Positions 44,401 to 54,921 of a stretch of DNA of 58,761 nucleotides are shown one piece after another (position 1 is the stretch's first letter; every line of letters starts with the position of its first letter). Under the pieces are notes generated by a model. The model did not search any database, was not told the DNA's origin, and worked only from the letters and a program-made list of their open reading frames with translations. This DNA is from Tulasnella sp. 424 (taxonomy: Eukaryota; Basidiomycota; Agaricomycetes; Cantharellales; Tulasnellaceae), in contig WSUB01000218.1 in NCBI GenBank assembly GCA_019633425.1, positions 1 to 58,761 on the forward strand, written 5' to 3'. Made by a program: the position numbers and the translations under genes.

Positions 44401-45749
44401 CGCACCAAAGGCTAATTTGATCCTCAATAAGAAGCTCTGGAGCAGCCCAACGAAGGGTATATATGTTGCCTGTTAGAGTTATGGTATTGGCGGAGGCGCA
44501 GAATATCGCCTGAAGCGGTTGAGCCGACTCCGAGAGTTGGACATCAAACCCTTTCGTTTGCGCGTCCAGATCCTGTTCTGCGAGATGGCGGGCGGAACCA
44601 AAGTCCGTGATTACGGCGAAGTGTTTCAGGTTTACCAGGACATTAAGCTGCGTTATGTAAGATTGAGTAGGCGCGTTGTCATTGCACCACCAGAACCTAC
44701 CGACTTGAGGTCGCCGTGACAGATAGGTGGTTTTCGAGCGTGGAGGTATTCCAATCCATTCGCAACGTCGAAGATCTAGGGAGGAGGAATTTTTCAGAGA
44801 AGAGTAAAGGGAGAAATCTGTTGATTTTACCAGTGAGATACGCTCTGGAATTTCCCACTCTCTTGAGGCGACGAATTGCTTCAAGTTCCCATTGTCCGCC
44901 CAGGGGAATACCAGCCAGATTATATTATCGGATACATCTTCGACAAATCCTTTGAGCATGACGATGTTTGGGTGGGACAGTTCAACCAAGAACTCCGCTT
45001 CCCTGAGGACCAACTGGAAGGACTTGGCGTGTTACGAAAACCCTATACGCGATTGGGCGAAGTCTGCTTACCCCCAGCGCTCTCTCTAGATCCGTTTCGT
45101 CCGATATTCTCGTTTTCTTCACCGCTACGGCCTGAAGAATCGGAATCGAAAGACGCTCGATGACCTATTATTAAGGAGCAGAGAGCGCCATTACTACGGA
45201 CCTTTCCCCAGTCAGAAGCTCCAGTACTGGACTCCGACTCCGAACTTTCATCTATGCTTGACCCTTCATCTACGTCCTCGCCCCCATCCATGTCCTCGTC
45301 TTCATTTACGTCCCGGTCCTCGTCCTCGTCTACGTCCTCGTCTTCATCTACGTCCTCGTCTTCATCGACGTCCTCGTCTTCATTCACGTCCTCGTCTTCA
45401 TCTATGTTCTCGCCCCCATCATCCTCATTATCCTCCTCTCGGTCTCCTTCTTGATGTTCCCTCATAGAGTTGTGTGTTTCGTTGTCCTCAGTTAGGAAAG
45501 CTTTTGATACAGTCGCGTGACCTCCGTGAGATACCCCAGCGTCCTTGACAAACTCGACTCGGGAGGGATCAATTTTCCACCTTGCAAGTTTTTCGATCTT
45601 GGCCCTCTATGAGAATGATCCATATCTAGTGTGAGCTCCGCAGATTGCTTTTGAGGGTCCAGGAGGGTAGAGCGTACCAAGTTGGCGCTTGGCCTGAATC
45701 CACTCGATGAACCATCTTGGTCGGGCACGATCGACTTTTCGTCTTCCAT
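41408..45749 (-). CDS. TKL kinase-TPR fusion protein, locus F (open, divergent)
   Basis: Exons: 45749-45678, 45606-45202, 45131-45072, 45022-44831, 44775-44701, 44647-44369, 44308-44102 and 44044-41408, about 1308 aa. All frames are open. Motifs: SHGGHATVSKAF, a 100-residue acidic insert with (DEDEDV)n, AVAVKK, VLREAEF, ICHGDLKS, LNVLV, VITDFGSAR, TLRWAAPELL and QRPTAEYC. It is the most divergent member: its own flanks, different introns in detail, and an activation segment 4 residues longer than in A. Exon 8 has about 21 TPR units, with a higher-order repeat of 4 units (480 bp). The intact frames and distinct flanks suggest it is older than the A-E group and under constraint. Confidence 0.85.
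45262..45440 (-). repeat. (DEDEDV)n coding microsatellite in locus F
   Basis: A hexa- to octadecameric repeat (GACGAGGACGTAGATGAAG-like, 18-bp period on the minus strand) encodes alternating DEDEDV/NEDEDV motifs in exon 2, between the glycine loop and the beta-3 Lys. It is an in-frame expansion of the shorter acidic insert seen in the other loci. Confidence 0.8.
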
Positions 45750-46978
45750 CAAATGTCTGGCGCAAAAAAGTTGAGTGATGATATGCGGTGAAGCCAGCTA
45801 TGTGTTTGGGAGAGAGTGGGAGGGAGACGAAATGGATTTTTCGCAGGTTCCGGCTTGGCCTCGGACTCAATCTGACACGCGGCATGGCCTTTGTCCTCGA
45901 GGCGAAAGTCACGTGGAAACAGGCTCTCCCAAGGTTTTGACTCCTTTACCGAGGTAGCGCCGTGCAAGTACGGCAAGAGTCTGTTCCGTTGGAACTTTAC
46001 CGATCTAAGAGGGGGTGAGGAGGCTTTTTCGTTCTTTTGATTACATAAGCATAGAACGAACAAAGCACGTGATGAGCCATCTCCTTCACCACCAAGCAAA
46101 CCCCTACTAACGTAGCGGGAATTTTCCCCACGATTTAGCTACCTGTGGTTGCTTGAACGCAGTAGATAGAGAATATCGATGTCCAGACGAAAGTGAGGTC
46201 AGGAAATCGCGCATTTGTGAGAACCAAGGTGCCTGACCATCCATTGCGCTGTGCACGTACACACTCCCTTTGGCAAGCTCGCTTGATTAGAGAGCGATTA
46301 AACTGGAACGTGTATTTGCGGTACTTTAATCTAGAGGGGCAACTGAGTCGGTGTTTCCGTAGGTTGCAAGTAGGATTCGCTTGTGAGTGTCTCTTGATTT
46401 GACATGCCTTGGCAACCAGCGCTTACTGTGTGGGATCGCGGGGGAACGCTTTCGTAACTGTTTGATCATTATGTTGCGAATTACTCAAAAGAGGTTAATA
46501 CTTGATTATCAAGCAAAAATCTTTGAAACAGTTCATGGGTTCAAGATGCAGGTCGTGGAATTTCTTAAGTATGGAAGGAGCCAAGGGAAAAGTGACGGCG
46601 GGCACGGCTCGCCTTGCCGAGCCCCGGCCAAACTAAGGCCGGGACTGAAAGGAAGGCCTCACGATTGTACATGAGATAGAATCTCTTGGATGCACGGTTT
46701 TGAGTGCGTATGCCGAATCGGCACCTACCGAAGAATCGGAAGGACGCAGACGCCGAAGATGAGGAACGCCGTCCGGCTCCCCCTAGGAGCAGTGCAATAC
46801 ACGACGTGCAGACTCGTTCCTATCGTCAGAAAGAAGATATGTACCCTGTTAATCGATGAGTTGAAGACTTCGAAAAGCTGTACATGGATTCATCGACAAA
46901 GTGGGCAGTGGCGTTAGAGGCATTATTGGTTGAAGGGGTGCACAGCCACGACCCTCCTTCAAGGGTTCGAGCACCCAT
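45750..46978. other. spacer between F and CaMK
   Basis: No gene supported over about 1.2 kb; short frames here lack motifs. Two adjacent hairpins lie near 46605-46650 (GGCTCG-CCTTG-CCGAGCC, then CCCGGCC-AAACTAA-GGCCGGG). The shared 5' flank of the other kinase-TPR loci is not seen upstream of F. Confidence 0.4.
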
Positions 46979-46985
46979 TTATATA
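46979..46985 (+). promoter_or_regulatory. TATA box of the CaMK gene
   Basis: TTATATA lies about 90 bases upstream of the CaMK start codon, followed by a CT/CA-rich stretch typical of fungal transcript starts (CCATCCACACCACCACCGCACC before ATG). Confidence 0.5.
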
Positions 46986-47072
46986 CCACCCTCTCCGTCG
47001 ACTCACCCATCAAATCCCCCCCGGTCCGCATTCGAATCTCATCCACATCCCCATCCACACCACCACCGCACC

Positions 47073-48614
47073 ATGTCCAACCCAAAGACCGTCCCATGTC
47101 AGGTATGTCTGTATGCATCGTCACCGACGCACAACGATGCTGATCACCCCATCGACTACGCGCCCGAACGCAATGGCAACCATGTAACAGTATCGCACTG
47201 GCCGCACGTTGGGCAGCGGCACCTACGCAGTCGTCAAAGAAGCAGTCCAGATCACCACAGGCCAATACTACGCCTGCAAAGTCATCAACAAGAAGTTGAT
47301 GGAAGGTCGCGAGCACATGGTCAGAAACGAAATCGCCGTCCTCAAGAAGGTCTCCCAAGGCCATACGAACATCGTCACGTTACACGACTACTTTGAAACC
47401 GCTCATAACCTCTACCTCATCTTCGACTTGTGCTCTGGGGGTGAGCTGTTCGATCGCATATGCGCGAAGGGCAACTATTACGAGCAAGATGCGGCTGATT
47501 TGGTCAGGACCATCATGGAGGCCGTTCGGTATATCCATGACTGCGGCATCGTCCATCGTGACTTGAAGCCCGAGAACTTGATCTTCAGGTCTAAAGCCGA
47601 GGATGCTGATATCATGATCGCCGACTTTGGCTTGTCCCGCGTCATGGACGACAAGACCCTCACGATGTTGACCGAGGTCTGCGGTACACCCGGTTACATG
47701 GCTCCCGAGATCTTCAAGAAGAGTGAGTCCTCCATCACACAGTCCCCCTCGTCGCCCTGCCCTCCCAGCGGTGGCCTCCCGTCGCCATCCCGGGACTTTA
47801 ACCTTACCAGTCCGTTTCCGAATCCATACTGACGCGCGCCTATCTCCCTACCCTTTTCCCACCAGCCGGCCACTCCAAGCCAGTCGACGTCTGGGCCATG
47901 GGCGTCATTACCTACTTCCTCCTCTGCGGTTACACTCCCTTCGACCGCGACACTCAGCAACAGGAAATGGAAGCCATCATCAGGGGCGACTACAAGTTCG
48001 AGCCGGCAGAATACTGGAGCCCCGTATCCGAAACCGCTCGTGATTTCGTCCGAAGTTGCTTGACCGTCGACCCAAGGAAGAGACCTACTGCTGCGGAAGC
48101 TTTGAAGCACCCTTGGTTGGCTGCCACCAAGAAACAAGGTGTTGCCGACCCGACGACCGCTACCGGACAAGTCGACTTGTTGCCCACTTTCCAGAAGAAT
48201 TTCAACGCCAAGAAGACCTGTACGCATCGCCTTTGTAATATAGTACGCTGCGATAAACTCACGCACCTCTTTATCTAGTCCGCAAGGCCGTTTTGGGCGT
48301 TATGGCTACCCGCAGAATGGCAACCGCGTTCGGAGCCAACAAGGAGAAAGCCTCTTTGCCTTTCGACTTGGACGCTCTCAAGAAGAACGCAGAGGCGGTG
48401 CGTTACACATATATCCTTATACCGTCTATTCGTATAAGCACTGACTCTTTTTTGCTTTCACCTAATTTAGGAACAAGTCGACGAAAAACGTACCGTCACT
48501 TACGCTCACATTGACAACCCTTCAAGTCCCAGGAACCCTCTCGATGAACTTAGATCAAGTCCACTTAGACCCGCGGTGGTTTCAGGTGCTCCTGGACCTT
48601 CGAGTGCATCATGA
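47073..48614 (+). CDS. calcium/calmodulin-dependent protein kinase, CaMK I type
   Basis: Five exons: 47073-47102, 47191-47722, 47866-48219, 48279-48397 and 48471-48614, giving 392 aa. Motifs in order: LGSGTYAVVKEA (glycine loop), YACKVINKK (catalytic Lys), FDLCSGGELFDRI, CGIVHRDLKPENL (HRD), IADFGLSR (DFG), TMLTEVCGTPGYMAPEI (activation loop with likely CaMKK target Thr), VDVWAMGVITYFLLCGYTPF, and FVRSCLTVDPRKRPTA. After the domain comes the autoinhibitory/calmodulin-binding region (NFNAKKTFRKAVLGVMATRRM split by intron 3), then a Ser/Pro tail ending PGPSSAS. Length and layout fit fungal CMK1/CaMK I. It is a cytosolic Ser/Thr kinase of calcium signalling. All splice sites are GT-AG. It is the only intact copy; truncated copies lie at 11549, 25521 and 35212. 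Confidence 0.92.
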
Positions 48615-48826
48615 TTGCCTCCTCCCCTCCCAATTCCTCATGTTTGAAACTCGCTCGAGAGGTGTTGAGGCTGTCTACCGTTGAACATACCATTGGTCTC
48701 TTCTCCCCTTTAGAGAACTTGTCAAGTCGAATTTTCCAGGATTTGTACAAATCACTCGCCACCAATCTTTTAGCAGTATCAAGTTGTCGGATTTTTGTTT
48801 TTTCTTTCTCCTACACCATCTGGTAC

Positions 48827-48832
48827 AATAAA
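48827..48832 (+). terminator. polyadenylation signal of the CaMK gene
   Basis: AATAAA about 215 bases after the stop codon, in a T-rich context with TTTTTGTTTTTTC upstream. It is the first such hexamer downstream of the CaMK gene. Confidence 0.45.
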
Positions 48833-49719
48833 TTTCAATTGCTGTGTTGTAGAAATATGGGAGTGTTTTCGTGTGGTGGCGTCGGCTTCACAAGGTTTAT
48901 ATCAATATTACAACAAAGTTTGCAAACTGCCGCAAGTTAACGCTCACACTAACGCTATTCAACTGGGGCTTTCCAAGTCCTAAGTCGGCGTGCCGAAGCG
49001 AGCCGACTCGGTGGCAATTCGTCCCGCCTGCCAAGGCCTTTCCGGGCTCACTATACCAAGACCAAACCCGAGCTGAACTTCCACCTCTGTATCCTCTCCT
49101 TCAAAGTTTGAATCGCATTCAAAGCTCTCAGCTTCTATTTTATTCAACTGTCTCCACTCCTATCCTTGGCTTGCGGCAGTTGGAACGCGGAAAAGCGGAC
49201 GTCCACGCGGGGCCCAGCGGAACCACAGATGATGTTATAGAAGCTTGTGAGGCGCTGGCCGTGTGAAGCCTCGGGCCTTGCAAAAGTTGGGGACCACTTG
49301 ATTTCGTTGTCACCGCGATCGGGCAGGTTACGCCGTTGTGTAGTCCGGATAGCCAGGAGGATAAAAATAGTACCCTGACCTCAGCGAATCGTAAGCCGCA
49401 ACCATCGCAGCTGCCGACGGTTGAGGCTTGGTATGATCAAGGACAGGCAAGGTCGAGGTTGGACGGTGCGTCGTTACGGAACTAGCCGTTGATGTATTCA
49501 CTGGGTGGGAGGAGCATCTGGCACTGCCCTGTTGGTCGTACTGTTCGGACCTTGGCTCCTCCACCTGTCCGAGAGGTGTTGCTGGGGCGAAGCCGTCAAA
49601 GGAGAGGAGTCACTCAAAGCCACTTCCTCCCGACTTTGAATCTGAGCTATGGCATAGCCAACCGGAGTTAGCGCTTAGCTAATTGCAAGAGTATTCGGGC
49701 TATCTGAGGCAGCTAACAC
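48833..49719. other. spacer, no recognised gene
   Basis: About 890 bases. A short stem AGTCGGC...GCCGACT lies near 48982-49010. On the minus strand 49564-49328 is open for 78 codons (Ser/Thr-rich, ending SGYYFYPPGYPDYTTA), but it has no family match that I know and no start context, so it is not called. Confidence 0.35.
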
Positions 49720-50037
49720 CTAAGGTCTAGTATAGGATATATCCCCAACCGTTGGGATCGCCGCTTGGACGGAAGGGGTGTTTTCGCTTGTCTTTCCCTC
49801 GTGAGATGAAGTAGAAAGTCTGAGTCGAGAGGGAGGGCTTTGCCGAGGAAGTGGCCCTTTGTCAGCTGGCGATGGAACCGTACTTGACGAAGACTGGATG
49901 GACGCGCTCATAAGCACGAAAAGGTTGCTCTTCCGAGGCAACCAAAACGAGCCCCAGGTTTCGTACAACTCCAAAATGCCGGATTCAGATCGTCTGTCAA
50001 GGAGTAGGCGATGTGCTTTGAGCGCGTCAAGAGCCAC
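49720..50037 (-). pseudogene. DUF6729-like fragment, N-terminal part
   Basis: Reads LDALKAHRLLLDRRSESGI, then LELYETWGSFWLPRKSNLFV, the typical lead-in of a basidiomycete family I know as DUF6729 (FWxP segment before a CxxC core). The downstream YWDP and CPxCG core is absent. The fragment ends where the long inverted repeat starts (50035). Related copies lie at 56175-55477 and 58690-58339. Confidence 0.5.
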
Positions 50038-50532
50038 TGTAGAAACTTTCCCCTGGTAGAATTAACTGGTTGTCCAGTTCTATTCTAATAGGCCAACCGG
50101 TCCGTTTTCTTGGGATACCGGTGATCATCGTACAGGGTGACACACGAGAAACCTGATAGGCGACGTGTCCGCCTGTTTACCGCGTCAACCAGTACATCTT
50201 TATCGGTAGCCCAGGCTAAATTAACTGTCCGACGGGGGGTTATGAACGGCATGCCGGTTGAAGTCGACTGGCGCGCGCGGCATATGCAAATACTAATAAT
50301 ATATTGAGACTGTATCAACTTTACGACAAGGTCTGTGTGTTAAAAGCAAAGGTTGCGGAGAGGGTGCAGTAAGCCTAGTGCTGTCAATTACAATAGTCAG
50401 CCCGGTAATGTAGCTCGATATCGAGGCAAGGTCTCATCTCACCTAAGTCTCGCCTTCGCTGTCCGGGACTTGCTGGCGCTTTCGCTTTCGCGGCTGAACA
50501 GAGCTTGAACCTTCACTGCCTGAAAAAGAGTC
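50035..50532 (+). repeat. long inverted repeat, left arm (498 bp)
   Basis: The reverse complement of 50760-51257. By eye the only differences are two 2-bp indels (a GC unit near 50272 and a CT unit near 50517), so identity exceeds 99 percent. The arm has no intact gene. The spacer between the arms is 227 bp. Confidence 0.95.
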
Positions 50533-50759
50533 TCCTTTAGGATGTAGATGATGCCGAAGATGAATCTGCTGATTTCAGCGCGCGGCAAGTGCCCTCCGTG
50601 CCTTCGAAAACTAACTCCATCTTTGCCTTTTCTCTGTCTAGCTGGAACCTCGGAAGCGACCTCCGTCGCGACCAAGGCCAAAGCCGAAAGCTAAAGAAGC
50701 TAAAAAGCTGGTGCGTGTCAGTGCTTAGAGGCTCCTTGCTCTTATCCATGATTCAGCAC
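50533..50759. other. spacer between arms of the inverted repeat
   Basis: 227 bp. On the plus strand it shows exon-like Lys/Arg-rich code after a CTGTCTAG acceptor (LEPRKRPPSRPRPKPKAKEA), preceded by an acidic stretch DVDDAEDESADF. A GTGCGT donor at about 50711 could join it to SEGSSSVQPRKRKRQQ in the right arm, ending at a stop (50852). This may be the 3' end of an unknown nuclear-type gene. Confidence 0.3.
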
Positions 50760-51257
50760 GACTCTTTTTCAGGCAGAGTGAAGGTTCAAGCTCTGTTCAG
50801 CCGCGAAAGCGAAAGCGCCAGCAAGTCCCGGACAGCGAAGGCGAGACTTAGGTGAGATGAGACCTTGCCTCGATATCGAGCTACATTACCGGGCTGACTA
50901 TTGTAATTGACAGCACTAGGCTTACTGCACCCTCTCCGCAACCTTTGCTTTTAACACACAGACCTTGTCGTAAAGTTGATACAGTCTCAATATATTATTA
51001 GTATTTGCATATGCCGCGCGCCAGTCGACTTCAACCGGCATGCCGTTCATAACCCCCCGTCGGACAGTTAATTTAGCCTGGGCTACCGATAAAGATGTAC
51101 TGGTTGACGCGGTAAACAGGCGGACACGTCGCCTATCAGGTTTCTCGTGTGTCACCCTGTACGATGATCACCGGTATCCCAAGAAAACGGACCGGTTGGC
51201 CTATTAGAATAGAACTGGACAACCAGTTAATTCTACCAGGGGAAAGTTTCTACAGTG
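50760..51257 (-). repeat. long inverted repeat, right arm (498 bp)
   Basis: See the left arm. The right outer edge TCTACAGTG/ACGAAGG at 51257 has no counterpart of the DUF6729-like sequence that borders the left arm, so the match stops sharply at the same base on both sides. Confidence 0.95.
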
Positions 51258-51870
51258 ACGAAGGTACGGATGGGGCAACCGTGCTTGCGCGGAGCCGCGT
51301 GGAGGGGCAGTAACTTGTGGTGTCGGAGCTTCGAATTGAGCAAAGTATGGATGCATCACCACCGAAGCGGATAGGACTGGCATTTGGGCTGTCGCTGTGG
51401 AAGCTACTGACGGTGTCCCTAACCTTGCCAGAGAACTCGCAATGGCCTTCACAGTGTGACGCGTGACAAAACCTCCAAGGCACGACTCGAGCGGCGTGAC
51501 AAGCCTTCAACCACAATGTTCGTTCCCAAAGCTTAGCCCGCTCTTCCTCGCAGCCGACTTTAACCTTAGTAGCTTGGTGCCGTGGATTGCTTTGTCGTGC
51601 CGCACTGGATTGTTCGAGATGTTTATTGCGACAAGACCTCAACTTCGTCGCGTAGACTTGCAGGGAACATTCTATTGGAAAACTCCAAAGCGAAGTCAGG
51701 AACACGTGCAGGTCACCGACCCGCCGCAATCCTTTGCCTCGAGGCAACCTCCGAGGTAGCGATGCCGTGAGCACATCGGGCGTACCTTAAGACCCCCTGA
51801 TTTACCTCCTATTCTCTTGCCCCCCGCTAGCGACCCAGAGTATCACCCATTCCCTTCCGCTAAGCCCTCG
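51258..51870 (+). promoter_or_regulatory. spacer and conserved 5' flank of locus E
   Basis: 51258-51449 is unique sequence with a Pro/Ala-rich open frame on the minus strand that I do not call. 51450-51870 matches the 5' flanks of A-D, including GTTTATTGCGACAAGACCT (51619), CCTCGAGGCAACCTCCGAGG area and ATGGAAGACGAAAG at the start. Confidence 0.45.
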
Positions 51871-54768
51871 ATGGAAGACGAAAGTGGTTCTCCCAATGGA
51901 TTCGAGCTGGGCGCCAAACTGGTTCGTCGCGTCTGAACCTTTGGAAGTCGAATTTGAACAACTCATCGAATTAAATCCCTCGTAGAGAGCGAGAATCGGG
52001 AAGCTCGAGAAATGGCGAATTTTTCCTCACTCGATCAAATCTCCCGAAGACGCCTGCGAGTTTTATGGGGGGCATGCGACAGTATCAAAAGCCTTTCTGT
52101 CCAAGAGCATTGGCCACGGATGGCATTGGGGCAAGTACTACAACTCGAAGGAAGTTCTGCAGTCATGTCGTCAATCCCTCAAGTCCGGTGACCATATTCG
52201 AGGGGCCGCGATCCACCAGCGAGACGACGAAGAGAAGACTGGTGACGAAGAGAAGGATGGCGGGCAGGAGCACAAATCTGATAATGACGAGCTTTGGTGG
52301 GGAAAGGTCAGTCGTGATCGAGTTCTCCGCTTCATTAGAATAACCGCTGAGCCGATTCGGAACCTCGATTTGAAAGTTCGTAGCAGTAAAGAAATCGAGG
52401 GCAGGAGAAAATATAGATCCTAAGCGAGCACTGGGAGTAAGCATGTTCCGTTTAGTACCGTAAAGGTTTCATCAGGACCTAAGCCCTTCCAGTTGGCACT
52501 CAGGGAAACGGAATTCCTAGTTGAGCTTGATCATCCAAACATCATCGAGCTCGAAGGGTTCGTAGAAGACCTATCCAAGGATATAATCTGGTTGGTATTT
52601 CCTTGGGTGGACAATGGCACTTTGAAGGACTTTGTCGCGTCACAAGATTGGGGAATTCCGGAGCGGATCTCGTTGGTAAGACCCAAATACTCCTCGTTGA
52701 ACCGACTCTGAGAATATGTACTCTAGATCAACGACGTAGCAGGAGGGCTGGAATATCTTCATAGTCGAAAGCCACCGATATGCCACGGCGACCTCAAGTC
52801 GGTAAGCTCCCGACGTGCGATGATAATACGCTTGACAAGCTTAGTCCTGAACGATACAGCTCAATGTACTAGTAAACTCGGAGCACGTCGCAGTGATTAC
52901 CGACTTTGGCTCTGCTCGTCGCCTGACGGAACAGGATCTCAACAAACAACCAGCGGTCGTCCCAGACCAAGAGCCTGAGCAGCTGCTCCAAGCAAAGTTC
53001 TCAACCGCCAGTAAAACCATAACCCTTACGGGGAATGTATATACTCTTCGCTGGGCTGCTCCAGAGCTGCTAACTAGCGACCTGATGAGCCTCTGGAGTG
53101 ATATATGGGCATTGGGATGGATCGCTTACGAGGTAAACTTCTGAGTTAGAAATCGAGCCGGTACCCGAGGCTCACAAATTCGCGCCAAAAAAGGTTTTAA
53201 CCAATTCCATCCCGTTTGAAGATGTCCCGGGGGATATCGGTGTTGTCGAACGCGTCATCAAAGGAGACCTCCCATCCATTAATGAGCATGCTCAAGTGGC
53301 GCTCTTTCAGAAACTTTGCAACCTTATGACAATGTGCTGGAGAAGCAATCCTGGCGAGAGACCGACGGCTCAATACTATCAGGATACCATCGAACATATG
53401 GCGAGTGATGCTTATAGTTCGTGAAACACAAATTAACGCATTTTGAAACAGCCGAAGGTCGTTCCAGGCGAAAGAGACAGGGCGGGAGCAACGTTGTCCA
53501 GCCCCTATCATTCAAGAGTGTTGATGCAGTTGGGAGGGAGAAGCCGGAAGTGTGGTGACAGGGCGATGGCGATTCAGTGCTTCGCTCAGGCTCGTCAGAT
53601 ATATGACAGGATCGGCGACAGGGAAGGCGAGGCCAACGCTCTGCACTGTCTCGCTGAGCTGCGTCTGGTTCAAGAACAGTACCACCGGGCCATCGAGCTA
53701 TACTCCGAGGCGCTGAAAGTCCGTATCGGCGTGGGAGACGGGGCAGGCAGGGCCTCCGCTCTGTGGGGTATCGCTGAGGTGCATCGAGCTCAAAAGGAGT
53801 CCAGCGAGGCCATCAAGGTGTACTCCGAGGCGCTGCAGATTCGTACCGACATCGGCGACAGGCAAGGCAAAGTCGACGCTCTGTCAGGTCTTGCTCAAGT
53901 GCATCAAGCTCGAAACGAGTACAGCGAGGCCATCAAGCTCTACTCCGATGCGCTGCACATTTGTTCCGACATCGGCGACATGCAAGCCAAAGCGTCCGCT
54001 CTGTCAGGTCTCGCTCGGGTGCATCATGCCCGAACGGAGTATAGCGAGGCCATCAAGCTCGACTGCGAGGCACTGCAAATTTGTTCCGACATCGGCGACA
54101 TGCAAGGCAAAGCGTGCGCTCTGTCAGGTCTCGCTCGGGTGCATCATGCCCGAAATGAGTATAGCGAGGCCATCGAGCTCTACTCCGAGGCGCTGCAAAT
54201 CCGCCCCGACCCCGACGACATGCGACGCACAGCGTCCGCTCTGGCAAGTCTCGCTTGGGTGCATCATGCCCGAAAGGAGTATAGCGAGGCCATCAAGTTC
54301 TACTCCGAGGCACTGCAAATTTGTTCCGACATGGGCGACATGCAAGGCAAAGCGTCCGCTCTGTCAGATCTCGCTAACGTGCATCGAGCTCGAGATGAGT
54401 ACAGGGAGGCCATCAAGCTCTACTCCGAGGCGCTGCAAATCCGCCCCGACATCGGCGACGAACGAGGCAAAGCCGTCGCTCTGTCAGTTCTCGCTGACAT
54501 GCATAAAGCTCGAGGCGAGTATAGCGAGGCCATCAAGCTCTACTCCGAGGCGCTGCAAATCCGCCCCTCCAACTGGGACATACAATGCAAAGCCTCCGCT
54601 CTGTCAAATCTCGCTCAAGAGCATCAAGCTCGGAACGAGTATACCGAGGCCATCAAGCTCTACGAAGAGGTCTTGCAATTCCTTCCCGTCGAGGATTACC
54701 GGTACCAGCGACACAGATCCGATGCGGAGTCAAGTCTCAGGCAATTGCATGCGCCTCGAAGTGGGTAA
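51871..54768 (+). CDS. TKL kinase-TPR fusion protein, locus E (open)
   Basis: Exons: 51871-51921, 51986-52306, 52377-52436, 52466-52675, 52727-52801, 52860-53132, 53194-53400 and 53452-54768, about 837 aa. Every frame is open. Motifs: YGGHATVSKAF, acidic insert (DDEEKTGDEEKDGG), FVAVKK, ALRETEFLVEL, ICHGDLKS, LNVLV, VITDFGSAR, WAAPELL and ERPTAQYY. Exon 1 lacks about 14 codons found in A-D. Intron 7 starts with GCGAGT (a GC-AG intron). Only about 10 TPR units are present, of the CSDIGDMQGKASALSGLARV type, making this the shortest intact member. The tail ends SSLRQLHAPRSG. Neighbours are the inverted repeat upstream and a DUF6729-like relic downstream. Confidence 0.87.
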
Positions 54769-54921
54769 AGCGAGATCGGATTTACGACGTACATACGAAT
54801 CCTAGATGTAACAGAATAGAATACAGAATAAGTATCCCTACATCAAATTTCAATAATATGCTGCTCTCTCTTCCAACGGCCTTTGACGACCCCTTTCCGG
54901 ATCCCTTCCAGACGGTCGAGC

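Noticed and set aside
45043..45465. Poly-acidic frame as a histone-chaperone-like separate gene
   Set aside because: It is in phase with the glycine loop upstream and ends at a splice donor conserved in the family. It is the acidic insert of kinase exon 2 of locus F.
47073..48614. The intact CaMK as part of the kinase-TPR family
   Set aside because: It has HRDLKPEN, a CaMK activation loop and a calmodulin-binding tail, with different intron positions. It is a separate kinase group and only shares the duplicated neighbourhood.
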